Shown: positions 53,735 through 63,109, counted from the first letter of the stretch. The stretch: DNA of 64,000 nt from JAPOUP01 sp965199865 (GCA_965199865.1 CBDATU010000004.1:1-64000), one strand, 5' to 3'. The notes: generated by a model not told the origin, from the sequence alone. Numbers and translations are program-made.

Positions 53735-54808
53735 TCAGGCGTTGGAGACCCGGATCGCCTCGACGACCGCATCGGTGACGTCCCGGGTCGTCGCCGTTCC
53801 CCCGACATCCGGCGTCAGAATCCCCGCCGCACAGACTGTCTCGATCGCCTCCATCAGTCGTGCGGCGGCGGCGGTCTCACCCAGATGTTCCAGCATCTGG
53901 CAGGCGGTCCAGAACGTCGCAACTGGATTGGCGATACCCTTACCGGTGATGTCGAATGCCGAGCCGTGAATCGGCTCGAACATCGACGGAAACCGCCGTT
54001 CCGGATCAATGTTCGCAGTCGGCGCAACACCGAGGCTGCCAGACAGGGCACCGGCCAGATCGGACAGGATGTCGGCATGCAGGTTGGTGGCGACAATCGT
54101 ATCCAGGCTTTCCGGTTTCAGGGTCATGCGGACTGTCATCGCGTCAACGAGCATCCTGTCCCAGGTGACATCAGGAAACTCCTCGGCGATCCCTGCCGCG
54201 ATCTCGTCCCACATAACCAATCCATATCGCTGGGCGTTAGATTTGGTTACCACGGTCAGGAGCCTGCGCGGGCGCGACTGAGCCAGCGCAAATGCGTATC
54301 GCATGATCCGGGTGACCCCTGCCCGCGTGAAGACCGCGACCTCGGTGGCGACTTCCTCTGGCAGACCCCGATGAACCCGCCCGCCATGGCCGGCATATTC
54401 CCCTTCCGAGTTTTCGCGCACAATCACCCAATCGAGATCACCTGGCCCCTTTCCGCGCAGGGGTGATGTGATTCCCGGAATTATCCGTGTCGGACGGACA
54501 TTGGCGTATTGGTCGAAACCCTGGCAGATCGGCAGGCGCAGCCCCCATAGAGTGATGTGGTCGGGTATATCCGGTGCCCCGACCGCACCGAAGAAGATGG
54601 CGTCATGGGGTTTCAGCCGCTCAAGGCCGTCTTTCGGCATCATCGCTCCGTGTTTCCGGAAATGGTCTGATCCCCAGTCAAACCGAGTGACCGCGAAACT
54701 GAGACTGGCATCGCGTCGGCTCAAGGCCTCAAGCACTTCAAGGCCAGCATCGATGGTCTCCGGCCCGATTCCGTCAGCCGGAATCGCCGCAATCCTGTAA
54801 TTCCCCAT
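53735..54808 (-). CDS. Isocitrate/isopropylmalate dehydrogenase family, tartrate/D-malate dehydrogenase like
   Basis: 357 residues. YRIAAIPADGIGPETIDAGL is the family N-terminus. ICQGFDQYANVRPTRIIPGI gives the substrate-binding region, VIVRENSEGEYAGHGG the NAD region, and DRMLVDAMTVRM and ATNLHADILSDLAGALSGSL the Mg-binding aspartates. FEPIHGSAFDITGKGIANPV completes the set. TtuC and DmlA oxidatively decarboxylate tartrate or D-malate. It is the first gene of the minus-strand meta-cleavage cluster, 200 bases before the GalB-like gene, and may feed C4 acids from the pathway. Confidence 0.88.
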   Translation of the reverse strand: MGNYRIAAIPADGIGPETIDAGLEVLEALSRRDASLSFAVTRFDWGSDHFRKHGAMMPKDGLERLKPHDAIFFGAVGAPDIPDHITLWGLRLPICQGFDQYANVRPTRIIPGITSPLRGKGPGDLDWVIVRENSEGEYAGHGGRVHRGLPEEVATEVAVFTRAGVTRIMRYAFALAQSRPRRLLTVVTKSNAQRYGLVMWDEIAAGIAEEFPDVTWDRMLVDAMTVRMTLKPESLDTIVATNLHADILSDLAGALSGSLGVAPTANIDPERRFPSMFEPIHGSAFDITGKGIANPVATFWTACQMLEHLGETAAAARLMEAIETVCAAGILTPDVGGTATTRDVTDAVVEAIRVSNA

Positions 54809-55050
54809 TCTCCCACCCTGCCCTTCGCGATTCAGATTACCGGAGCCATAAGGAAAGGTGACATTGACAGCAAATCTGTCACCTTCGCGAGCCGACCACG
54901 ACTACGCCCGAAATTTTGACCTCCCCTGGTCCACGCAACCGCAAGGCCAGCGTAGTGACCAAGCCGTTCTTCCATTTATTGCAGCGTGTTAGGCAGAAAA
55001 GCGCCCGATTCAAACTTGTGTCGATGGCGGTTGCCAATTGTCCAGAAATT

Positions 55051-56103
55051 ATGGGGAGACTCCACGAACGTCTATATATGTGGAATGATGATGTCGACAG
55101 TTACACAAATCGGTACGCGGGAACCACCAGAATGGGCGCGACTGCAACTCCTGCAGCCATCCAGGCGGTTAGGTTCAGCGAATCCGCAAATGAAGGCTGG
55201 CTCATGGACCTCTCCAACAAAGTGCGGCGCCTGCTTGGCCGGAACTTCCCGGGACAGGGCTTTGTCGATGTGGTCAAACGAGGTCGATCCGACTGCTACG
55301 GCTGGGTTCTGGAAGATCTCTCGTTCCAAAATGTCGAAGGCGAAGCAGTCCCGGCCTTTTTCCTGCGTCCGCCAGAGCAGAATCCCCCTGTGCCCGCGCT
55401 GGTCTATTGCCACGCTCATGGCAATCTCTACTCATCTGGACGACAGGAACTGCTGGAGGGGCGGCCCGCGCTGCTACGGCCTTACGCCATGGATCTGGTG
55501 CAGCTTGGAATTGCGGTGCTCTGCATCGAAATGCCATGCTTTGGCGCCCGGCAGAACGCAAGCGAAAGCTCCCTGGCAAAGGCGCTGCTCTGGCAGGGCG
55601 AAACGCTGTTTGGACTGATGTTGGCGGAACAGGCTGCCGGGGTGGATTTCCTGGCATCGCATCCTGCCGTGAGGGCCGACCGGATCGGAGCGCTCGGCTT
55701 TTCCATGGGAAGCACGCTGGCATGGTGGCTGACGGCTCTTGATAAGCGGATCCACTCAGCGGCGGTGCTCTGTTCTTTCGCCGACCTGGAAACACTGGTG
55801 CGGATCGGCGCTCACGACGGCCATGGACTCTACATGACCGTCCCGGGACTGCTTTCCGTGGCGCGGAGTGGTGTAATTGCCGGACTGGCGGCACCGAGAG
55901 CGCTGCAGATCTGTGTCGGCCTCAAGGATTGGTCGACGCCGAAACAGGCTTTCACCGTCGGGCGCCGCGACCTGCAGGACGCCTACGACACCGTTGGAGC
56001 ACCAGCGAAACTGTCCTTTCACGTCGAACCCGACACAGGCCACAGGGAAACTTCCAGCATGCGTGAAGCGGTACTAACGTTTCTGAGGCGCGAGCTTTGC
56101 TGA
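55051..56103 (+). CDS. Alpha/beta hydrolase (dienelactone-hydrolase-like)
   Basis: About 350 residues with an alpha/beta hydrolase fold. ALVYCHAHGNLYSSGRQEL precedes the oxyanion loop, IGALGFSMGSTLAWWLTALD holds the nucleophile Ser in G-x-S-x-G, and FHVEPDTGHRETSSMREAV supplies the catalytic His; the acid is probably in VGLKDWSTP. The long form resembles acetyl-xylan-esterase/DLH-type proteins. The start is uncertain: ATG codons at 55051 and 55078 are both plausible and the frame is open to 54916. Its 3' end overlaps the convergent mannitol-dehydrogenase-family gene by 30 bases. Confidence 0.82.
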   Translation: MGRLHERLYMWNDDVDSYTNRYAGTTRMGATATPAAIQAVRFSESANEGWLMDLSNKVRRLLGRNFPGQGFVDVVKRGRSDCYGWVLEDLSFQNVEGEAVPAFFLRPPEQNPPVPALVYCHAHGNLYSSGRQELLEGRPALLRPYAMDLVQLGIAVLCIEMPCFGARQNASESSLAKALLWQGETLFGLMLAEQAAGVDFLASHPAVRADRIGALGFSMGSTLAWWLTALDKRIHSAAVLCSFADLETLVRIGAHDGHGLYMTVPGLLSVARSGVIAGLAAPRALQICVGLKDWSTPKQAFTVGRRDLQDAYDTVGAPAKLSFHVEPDTGHRETSSMREAVLTFLRRELC

Positions 56104-57387
56104 TAGCCTCTCCACCCGCAATACGAGCTCATCGATACAGCAGGCACCAGCATCCTGAAGCCCAATCAATCCGGCGACTGCATCGCAGAGCGCAGGCGTG
56201 CCATCTGCCTCCGTTACAAGAGCGTGAAGTTCCCGGGCATTTGGGTCCAGCAACTCCCTGCCCTCATGCACCGCGCTTCGGACAAAGGCGATCCAGGCAG
56301 CAACAGCTTCAATGCCCTGTGATGCCCTGTCTGAGGCGAGGATCAACGGCACCAGCCGTTCACGCAGTTTGAGGCTACCGTCCATCGCAATCTGAGCCAG
56401 TGAGTGCCTCATTTCCGCCGCCGAAAACCGATCCACAAGTGCCGCACGATAGGCAGGTGTCGTAGAGCGCACCATAGCGGGGAGAGTGACTTCCGCTTCA
56501 TCCCAGAGACGCTCCACCCCCGCACGAAGCGCCGGATCGGTCATGGCCTGATGCACGAAGGTATGACCCTCAAGCTGCCCGGCATAAGTAAGGAAGGAAT
56601 GCGCCGCGTTCAGCAACCTTAGCTTGCGCCATTCGTAAGGAGCGACTTCCGGTACGATCTCGGCGCCTGCTCGCTCCCAGACGGGACGCTGACCCGCGAA
56701 ACTGTCCTCAATGACCCACTCGGTGAACGCTTCGGTCATGACCGGCGCCCGGTCTGGCCAACTCGACGCATCGACAATCTCATCGGCGAGCTCTTCGGTT
56801 GTCGCCGGTGTGATCCGATCGACCATCGAATTTGGAAACCGATTGCCGGAATCCACATCCAGGCGGGCGGCCGCGGCGAATGCGGCGACCGCGGCTTCGA
56901 GTTTGCGCCCGTTTCCAGAGATGTTATCGCAGCTGATGACTGTCAGCGGTGGAAGCCCGGACGCGGTTCGACGGGCCAGACCGTGGACCAACAGCCCAAT
57001 AGCGCTGCGAGGCTCGTCGGCCAGGTCTTCGCTGATGGCCGGGTGAGCAAGGTCCAGCACGCCATTAGCCGCCAAGAGACAGTATCCTTTCTCCGTGACT
57101 GTCATGGTAACGATATGCAGTTCCGGATCGGTGAACGCGGCCAGGACGGCGTTGGTGTGGCCACTGGCAAGGATCAGACGATCATGCACGCTGATCCATT
57201 CGGTTCGCAGTCCATCAGCTCCGCGAATGCCAAGCGTATATCCACCCTGCGTCGCCATGGCATCCAGTACATCACCATTGGTCATGGCAATCCCGGTGAC
57301 CCGCCAGTCCGCACCTGAATGAGCTGTGTACCACGCCTGGTGGGCGCGGTGGAAATTACCAAGACCCATATGCAGGATGCGAGGCAA
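56074..57387 (-). CDS. Mannitol dehydrogenase family protein (UxuB/MtlD-like)
   Basis: 437 residues of the polyol-specific long-chain dehydrogenase family. ILHMGLGNFHRAHQAWYTAH is the NAD-binding start, LTVISCDNISGNGRKLEAAV the family core, SMVDRITPATTEELADEIVD a signature region, and EWRKLRLLNAAHSFLTYAGQ contains the catalytic Lys and the N-x-x-H. Members reduce fructuronate or tagaturonate or oxidise mannitol or arabitol. A decayed uronate-isomerase-like gene directly upstream on the same strand favours a fructuronate reductase role. That assignment is inference. Confidence 0.86.
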   Translation of the reverse strand: MPRILHMGLGNFHRAHQAWYTAHSGADWRVTGIAMTNGDVLDAMATQGGYTLGIRGADGLRTEWISVHDRLILASGHTNAVLAAFTDPELHIVTMTVTEKGYCLLAANGVLDLAHPAISEDLADEPRSAIGLLVHGLARRTASGLPPLTVISCDNISGNGRKLEAAVAAFAAAARLDVDSGNRFPNSMVDRITPATTEELADEIVDASSWPDRAPVMTEAFTEWVIEDSFAGQRPVWERAGAEIVPEVAPYEWRKLRLLNAAHSFLTYAGQLEGHTFVHQAMTDPALRAGVERLWDEAEVTLPAMVRSTTPAYRAALVDRFSAAEMRHSLAQIAMDGSLKLRERLVPLILASDRASQGIEAVAAWIAFVRSAVHEGRELLDPNARELHALVTEADGTPALCDAVAGLIGLQDAGACCIDELVLRVERLSAKLAPQKR

Positions 57388-57390
57388 AGT

Positions 57391-57790
57391 TCAGACACTC
57401 CCCTGCTGACAGGATTCGATTGCCAGATCCCGGGTATGAACCGGCACGGACCTGGAGGCATCCGCCTGGCCCCTCGCATCCTGGTCAACCTGACCGACCA
57501 GACACAACGCCAGGATTCGCCTTCTGAGATCGTGCCGGGCGGCAATCGAAAGGAAGGCGTGGGTGTCGTCGCTGAAACCCGCAAGACTACGGCAGTCCGT
57601 CGGTATCAGAACATGCCGCTTCGAGACGAGAGGCTCACAGGGAAACGCTGATGTTTTCGCTGCGGAAATCCTTGCGGTAGGACGGAAGGGCAGACGCAGC
57701 CGATTATCGGACACGCCCAACAGGTCATTTACCGACAGTTCCTGCTCCACCCGCAGCCTTCCCCTGTTCCCTCGCTTCACTTCCCTAACC
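57391..57790 (-). pseudogene. Possible uronate isomerase (UxaC-like) remnant
   Basis: The minus-strand frame contains VSKRHVLIPTDCRSLAGFSD, DTHAFLSIAARHDLRRRILA and LCLVGQVDQD, which resembles the end of UxaC proteins (TDSRSFLSYARHEYFRRIL, then L-G-W). The usual continuation to the C-terminal NNARDYF block is lost, and the N-terminal barrel is missing. The position immediately upstream of a mannitol-dehydrogenase-family gene is where UxaC is often found. The assignment is tentative. Confidence 0.4.
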
Positions 57791-57808
57791 TGGCGTGCGA
57801 AAGTTTGA

Positions 57809-58918
57809 ATGCCAAAGTATGATATCACCGCCTGCGGTAACGGGAAAGGAACGGTCTTGCAGAAAGAAGTAGTTTCCACGCCGAGAGTGGCTGTGTTGAT
57901 CGGTGCCGGGATGGTTGCCAGAACCCATGTCGCAGCCTGTGCGGCGGCAGTGGATCGGGTGCGTCTGAAGGGCATTCTCTCCCGCCGCCCAACTCGCGCC
58001 GAGGCTCTGGCGAATGACGCCGCCCGAGCCCTTGGGCATCCAGTCGAAGTATTGACTGATCTCGAAGCCGTGAAAACGGATCCTGAAGTGGACTTCGCGG
58101 TCATCCTCACGCCACCTGACATACGCAGTGTGCTCGTTCGCCCGCTGGTGGAGGCAGGCAAGCATATCCTCCTGGAAAAGCCGATGGGTCGTACTGCTGC
58201 CGAGGCCCGGGAACTGGTGGAGATCTGCCACAGCGCGGGGGTCACGCTAGGTGTGGTGTTCCAGCATCGAATGCGCATGGCTTCACGCCATGCAGCGAAG
58301 CTCATTGCCTCGGGCAGTCTCGGCGCTCTCGGACTGGTGGAAATCACCGTTCCCTGGTGGCGTGAGCAGAGTTACTATGACGAGCCGGGCCGAGGCACTT
58401 ACGCCCGCGACGGTGGTGGGGTTCTGATTTCCCAGGCGATCCATACCATTGATCTGGCATTGAGCCTCGCAGGGCCAGTCGCTTCCGTGCGGGCGATGGC
58501 ATCGACCACTCGTTTTCACGCCATGGAGACCGAAGACTTCGTTACCGCGGGCCTGCGCTTCTCCAATGGCGCGGTCGGCTCAATGGTGGCCAGCACGGCG
58601 AGCTATCCCGGCGATGCAGAATCCATCAGCCTGCATTTCGACCGCGCCAGCCTGCGCCTTGCATCTGGCCAGTTGACCGTAACCTGGCGAGATGGGCGCC
58701 AGGAGACATCTGGTGAGGAGGGAGGCACTGGCGGCGGGGCTGATCCGATGGCCTTCACCCATGAGTGGCATCAAGGCATAATTGAGGATTTCGCCGATGC
58801 GTTGGCATCGGGCCGCCCGCCCGCCGTATCAGGTGAAGCCGCCCTCCCCGCCCATGACCTGGTAGATGCGGCAATCCGCTCCGCGCGTAGCGGACAGGAA
58901 GAGGAACTTTCCGCATGA
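57809..58918 (+). CDS. Gfo/Idh/MocA family oxidoreductase, first of three
   Basis: Up to 369 residues. RVAVLIGAGMVARTHVAACA is the NAD-binding fold, VILTPPDIRSVLVRPLVEAG then KHILLEKPMGRTAAEARELV holds the catalytic-region EKP motif, and ARDGGGVLISQAIHTIDLAL carries the substrate-domain His. The family oxidises sugars, inositols or reduces imines with NAD(P). The ATG at 57809 gives a longer-than-usual N-terminus, and a TTG near 57855 is an alternative start. Its stop overlaps the next gene as ATGA. Confidence 0.88.
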   Translation: MPKYDITACGNGKGTVLQKEVVSTPRVAVLIGAGMVARTHVAACAAAVDRVRLKGILSRRPTRAEALANDAARALGHPVEVLTDLEAVKTDPEVDFAVILTPPDIRSVLVRPLVEAGKHILLEKPMGRTAAEARELVEICHSAGVTLGVVFQHRMRMASRHAAKLIASGSLGALGLVEITVPWWREQSYYDEPGRGTYARDGGGVLISQAIHTIDLALSLAGPVASVRAMASTTRFHAMETEDFVTAGLRFSNGAVGSMVASTASYPGDAESISLHFDRASLRLASGQLTVTWRDGRQETSGEEGGTGGGADPMAFTHEWHQGIIEDFADALASGRPPAVSGEAALPAHDLVDAAIRSARSGQEEELSA

Positions 58919-59928
58919 CTCGCCCACTGCGCTTTGGTGCCATCGGAATTGATCATCGCCATATATTCGGCATGGCGGCCAAGATGATCTCAGCTGGCGC
59001 TCAATTCGCCGGTTGGTGGACTGACGGGCACCCGAACACTCAAGCTGGCTTTCTGAAACGTTTCCCTGAGGTTCCGCGCAGCAGGAACGCGGAGGCTCTG
59101 CTCGATGATCCTTCTGTGGATCTGATCCTGCTGTCGGGCATTCCCCGCGACCGCGCCGGTTGGGCCATCCGGGCGATGGAAGCTGGCAAGGACGTGATGA
59201 GTGATAAACCCGGCTGCACGACAATGGAGCAGCTCGACCGCATAAGGCAATCCGTGAACCGTACCGGGCGCATCTGGTCCGTCGACTTCTCTGAACGGTT
59301 CGAAGTGCCCGCCGCGACCCGCGCCACCGAACTGGTGAATGAAGGCGCGATCGGCCGGGTGGTGCAGACTCTCGGCATCGGGCCACACCGACTGAACCGC
59401 GACACACGACCGGACTGGTTCTTTGACAGGGATGCATATGGAGGAATCCTCGTCGATATCGCCAGCCATCAGATCGATCAGTTCCTGTTCTTCACGGGAT
59501 CCGAAGACGCCGAGGTAACGCTTGCCACGGTCGCGAATTACGCCAACCCGGACAATCCAGGTCTTCAGGACTTCGGCGAGATCGCACTGCGCAGCGACAG
59601 GGGCCATGGCTATGTTCGCGTCGACTGGTATACACCCGACGCCCTACCGACCTGGGGCGACGGTCGGCTCACAATCCTGGGCACAGAGGGCTACATTGAG
59701 TTGCGAAAATACGTGGATGTCGGCTGGGAAGGCGCAAACCACCTGATACTCGTCAACGGTGGACACTGTGAGCGGATCGATGCCTCAAACGCGGACCTGC
59801 CCTATTTCCCGCGCCTTGTCGACGATATCCGGAATCGGACAGAGACAGCGATGGGTCAGGCCCATGTCTTCAAAGTGTGCGAACTGGCGCTGAAAGCCCA
59901 GGCCATGGCCGAGAAGTCAGCCACTTGA
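58915..59928 (+). CDS. Gfo/Idh/MocA family oxidoreductase, second of three
   Basis: 337 residues. LRFGAIGIDHRHIFGMAAKM replaces the standard G-x-G-x-x-G with G-I-D-H-R-H, a known variant subgroup with weaker or different cofactor contact. LLSGIPRDRAGWAIRAMEAG and KDVMSDKPGCTTMEQLDRI follow, and GGILVDIASHQIDQFLFFTG supplies the substrate-domain His pair. It is translationally coupled to its neighbours at both ends. The substrate is probably a sugar or sugar acid, as for the neighbours. Confidence 0.87.
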   Translation: MTRPLRFGAIGIDHRHIFGMAAKMISAGAQFAGWWTDGHPNTQAGFLKRFPEVPRSRNAEALLDDPSVDLILLSGIPRDRAGWAIRAMEAGKDVMSDKPGCTTMEQLDRIRQSVNRTGRIWSVDFSERFEVPAATRATELVNEGAIGRVVQTLGIGPHRLNRDTRPDWFFDRDAYGGILVDIASHQIDQFLFFTGSEDAEVTLATVANYANPDNPGLQDFGEIALRSDRGHGYVRVDWYTPDALPTWGDGRLTILGTEGYIELRKYVDVGWEGANHLILVNGGHCERIDASNADLPYFPRLVDDIRNRTETAMGQAHVFKVCELALKAQAMAEKSAT

Positions 59929-60956
59929 TCGTCGTTGCGATCATTGGTGCCGGAGTCGGCGCCAAACATCTGGCGGGCTACCGAGAGCTTTCCACTCGCT
60001 TCCGGGTGAAAACTCTTTGCGATCGTGACACCGGTCGGGCGCAATTCGTCACCGGCGGAGATCCCGAAATAGACATCGCAGCCAGCATCGACAGCGTCCT
60101 CGCTGACCCCAGCATTGACCTGATCGACATTTGCCTGCCACCACACCTGCATTGTCCGGTCTCTGTCCAGGCGCTGGAGGCCGGCAAGCATGTCATCTGC
60201 GAAAAACCGATTGTCCGGTCACCCGTCGAAGCCGATCGGCTGGAAGCTGCGGCAGAGACATCCGGCAGAAAGGTATTTCCTGTATTCCAGTACCGCTACG
60301 GTCGAGGCATGGAGCAGCTGAAAGCCCTTCAGAGAGCGGGAATTTCCGGAAAGGCCTATGTAGCAAGCATCGAGACTCACTGGAATCGCTCCGCCGAATA
60401 TTACGCCGTTCCCTGGCGAGGCACATTGGCGGGAGAATCCGGCGGTGCGCTGTTCGTCCATGCGATACATTCCCACGATCTGCTCTCCTATGTCCTGGGC
60501 CCGGTCGCCCAGGTTTTCGCCATGGCCGACACAAGGGTCAACGACATCGAGACCGAGGACTGCGCAGCTCTGGCCTTTCGGATGGAGAATGGCGCTCTTG
60601 CGACAAGCTCAGTGACACTCGGTGCCGGGAACGACACAACGCGGCTGCGGTTCTGTTTCGAGGGTTTCACGGCGGAAAGCGGTTCCGCTCCATATGCACC
60701 TGCCCAGGACAGCTGGCGCTTTATTGCCCGGGCACCAACTGCCCAGGCGCAGGTCGACGGGATCATCTCCTCGGTTCGACCCAGATATTCTGGCTATGCA
60801 GGTTACCTTGAAGCGGTTGCGGACTCGCTCGACGGCAGGAACGGAGCGGAGGTCACACTGGCTGACGGCCGCAGATCCGTAGAGCTCGCGGGTTCCATCT
60901 ATGCCTCCATGCGAAGAGGCATCGCCATGCCTGTGCCGTTGCCGAAAGGCTCATAA
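59925..60956 (+). CDS. Gfo/Idh/MocA family oxidoreductase, third of three
   Basis: 343 residues from a TTG at 59925 that overlaps the preceding stop (TTGA). VAIIGAGVGAKHLAGYRELS is the NAD fold, DICLPPHLHCPVSVQALEAG and KHVICEKPIVRSPVEADRLE are the dinucleotide and EKP regions, and GGALFVHAIHSHDLLSYVLG holds the substrate-domain His. A GTG at 59877 would give 16 more residues but lies deep in the previous gene. The three tandem paralogs are a single transcription unit. Confidence 0.86.
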   Translation: MIVVAIIGAGVGAKHLAGYRELSTRFRVKTLCDRDTGRAQFVTGGDPEIDIAASIDSVLADPSIDLIDICLPPHLHCPVSVQALEAGKHVICEKPIVRSPVEADRLEAAAETSGRKVFPVFQYRYGRGMEQLKALQRAGISGKAYVASIETHWNRSAEYYAVPWRGTLAGESGGALFVHAIHSHDLLSYVLGPVAQVFAMADTRVNDIETEDCAALAFRMENGALATSSVTLGAGNDTTRLRFCFEGFTAESGSAPYAPAQDSWRFIARAPTAQAQVDGIISSVRPRYSGYAGYLEAVADSLDGRNGAEVTLADGRRSVELAGSIYASMRRGIAMPVPLPKGS

Positions 60957-61165
60957 CGGAAACAGCGCCAGAACTAAAGTTAGCTCTGAAATTGCGATAT
61001 TCCTCCGCAATGCACTACGATTGCTGAATTAAGCCTGCGAACGAAGGATTGATAACAGCAACGATTGGCTCGACGGCGAATTCCGGGTGTTTATGTGATG
61101 GCTCGCAAGGCAAGGGCTGTAATGATATACATGTCTCAATCGGAGAGACGAAACCTGAGTTTTCG

Positions 61166-61477
61166 ATGGAAGACTATAGAAAGACGCCCATAAAAACGCT
61201 GGCCCCGAACAATCTCAGATCCAATTGGGAAGCTGTTACCACTACCCATTTGATCGAAATGATGATGGAGAACCAGAAATCAATTGGGGAACTGAAGGCT
61301 AGCGTCGAAAACATAATGAGGCAGACCAAAGACCACGGCCGGAAGATGGATCGAGTCCAATATAGAGTTAATTTCATCGTAACACCGCTCTTAATTGCAA
61401 TTGCAGTTTTGGGATTCTTTCTCGACAATTTCTGGGACGATATACGCAAAATTTCTGAACTGCTAACGACACGATGA
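61166..61477 (+). CDS. Small tail-anchored coiled-coil membrane protein
   Basis: 103 residues from the ATG at 61166 (MEDYRKTPIKTLAPNNLRSN). A charged helical stretch, ENQKSIGELKASVENIMRQT, is followed by FIVTPLLIAIAVLGFFLDNF, a single membrane helix near the C-terminus. The composition and lower GC differ from neighbouring metabolic genes. A longer frame begins at 61049 but lacks a ribosome site. The gene overlaps a short following ORF as ATGA. No known family is recognised; the shape resembles small phage or plasmid membrane proteins. Confidence 0.6.
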   Translation: MEDYRKTPIKTLAPNNLRSNWEAVTTTHLIEMMMENQKSIGELKASVENIMRQTKDHGRKMDRVQYRVNFIVTPLLIAIAVLGFFLDNFWDDIRKISELLTTR

Positions 61478-61727
61478 CATCTTCAGACGTTAAAGAAGAC
61501 TGGCACGACCGCTTTCTGGCAGCTCTAAGGAAAGGAACCCCAACGCAGATCGTTGTGTGAAATGCCACAATAACGGAATAATGATGGCAACAAATCCCAT
61601 AACTCTCGTTCAGTGGAGAGATGGTCTTGTGTGGCATGAGGAAGGATTTCTGACGGGTATGGTTGTATGTGAGCAGTGCGGGCATGCAGATTTCTATTCT
61701 CTCAAAGCACCGCGAGCGCCGCTTTGA
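61474..61727 (+). pseudogene. Short zinc-ribbon-like ORF, apparently frameshifted
   Basis: The ATG at 61474, coupled to the previous gene, opens MTSSDVKEDWHDRFLAALRK and stops at 61560. A second frame overlapping it reads RCVKCHNNGIMMATN and VVCEQCGHADFYSLKAP to the stop at 61727. The two CxxC pairs form a plausible zinc ribbon only if the frames join near 61540. Alternatively the ATG at 61581 starts a 48-residue protein with one CxxC pair. Confidence 0.4.
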
Positions 61728-62002
61728 GCACACAGCGGCAATGCGAACCGCCAGAATCTTCCTATCTTGAAGTTCGCCAGTTCCGCCTCGAGCCAGAAGA
61801 TCCGATTAGTTGACTTTTTCAGATGGAAGTGAATGCGGCACTACTGAGAATGGCCTTCATGCCACCCGCATTACGAGCACGGAAAATCGCGGAGGCTTGT
61901 CTACAGCAGGAAACGACCAGCGGCGCCTCGCCCATGACAGGAAGTTGGAAAGCCGGATTTCGATTTATCCAATTCCGGGTTCGAACTGGTGGAACCGCTT
62001 CT
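61728..62002. other. Gap before the ABC ATPase gene
   Basis: About 275 bases with no supported gene. A tRNA-like GGGTTCGAAC string near 61977 is not embedded in a cloverleaf. Confidence 0.4.
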
Positions 62003-63103
62003 CTATGCCGATACCCCGTTCGCGACCACGGCTCCGTCCGCGTCAAACAGGTGAAGCCGGGACCGGTCAATCCTAAGGTGAAGCGTATCGCCCTTCGCTA
62101 CTGTCAGCTGTCCAAGCTGGTGGACGGTCAGATTCTCCAACCCATCACTGGCACAATACAGATATGTCTCGCCACCCAACTGTTCCGAAAATCCAACCGT
62201 CACAGAGAGGTCGGCATCGTCGCGGCCAACAATCTCAATGTGTTCGGGTCGGATTCCGCATGTGATCCGATCACCTGGCCGCAATCCTGCGACAGTGGGC
62301 AGCGCTACCAGATCCCCTCCAACAGCAAGAGCGATGTTATCGTCCCCGGATCGTTCGACCTGCGCCGATAACAGGTTCATCCTCGGAGAGCCGATAAAAC
62401 CCGCCACAAACACATTGACGGGGTAGTTGTAGAGATCAAGCGGTCTGCCCATCTGCTCCACGCTGCCCGACTGAAGGACCACGATCCTGTCAGCGAGCGT
62501 CATGGCCTCTGTCTGGTCATGCGTAACATAGATCATCGTCCCACCGATCTTTGCATGAAGCGCCGCGAGTTCCTTGCGCATTGCCACCCGTAATTCGGCA
62601 TCGAGGTTGGAAAGGGGTTCGTCGAACAGAAACGCCTTTGGATTTCTCACGATGGCGCGCCCGATCGCCACGCGCTGCCGTTGCCCACCCGAAAGCGCCT
62701 TTGGCTTGCGGCCAAGCAACTCGACGATCTGCAGAAGCCCCGCGGCCTCGTGAACCCTCCGGTCAATCTCAGGCCTGGGCATCTTGGCGTTCTCCAGGCC
62801 GAATGCCATGTTCTGATACACACTCATATGCGGATAAAGGGCATAGGACTGGAACACCATCGCCAGCCCACGGTCGGATGCGGAAACATGGTTGACCACC
62901 TGCCCGTCGATCTCGACGGTTCCGGAGGTGATTTCCTCAAGCCCCGCGATTATCCGCAGCAGGGTGGATTTGCCGCAGCCGGATGGGCCAACAAACACGA
63001 CGAACTCGCCGCTCTCGATGGACAGGTCGACACCATGGATGACCTCCGTCCCATCAAATGCCTTGCGAACCTGATTGAGCCTGATCGCCGTCATCTGGAG
63101 CAA
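62003..63103 (-). CDS. ABC transporter ATPase (UgpC/MalK/MsmX type)
   Basis: 366 residues. Walker A GPSGCGKSTLLRIIAGLEEI, Q-loop LAMVFQSYALYPHMSV, signature LSGGQRQRVAIGRAIVRNPK, Walker B FLFDEPLSNLDAELRVAM and H-loop TMIYVTHDQTEAMTLADRIV are intact, and a TOBE domain with CGIRPEHIEIVGRD follows. It energises a sugar-type importer. The matching permeases and binding protein are not next to it in the window; it follows a 2-hydroxyacid dehydrogenase gene after 6 bases, so the rest of the operon probably lies beyond the right edge. Confidence 0.92.
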   Translation of the reverse strand: MLQMTAIRLNQVRKAFDGTEVIHGVDLSIESGEFVVFVGPSGCGKSTLLRIIAGLEEITSGTVEIDGQVVNHVSASDRGLAMVFQSYALYPHMSVYQNMAFGLENAKMPRPEIDRRVHEAAGLLQIVELLGRKPKALSGGQRQRVAIGRAIVRNPKAFLFDEPLSNLDAELRVAMRKELAALHAKIGGTMIYVTHDQTEAMTLADRIVVLQSGSVEQMGRPLDLYNYPVNVFVAGFIGSPRMNLLSAQVERSGDDNIALAVGGDLVALPTVAGLRPGDRITCGIRPEHIEIVGRDDADLSVTVGFSEQLGGETYLYCASDGLENLTVHQLGQLTVAKGDTLHLRIDRSRLHLFDADGAVVANGVSA

Positions 63104-63109
63104 TCCACC

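Noticed and set aside
61970..61995. tRNA-like T-arm string GGGTTCGAAC
   Set aside because: No matching acceptor, D-arm or anticodon arm can be folded around it.
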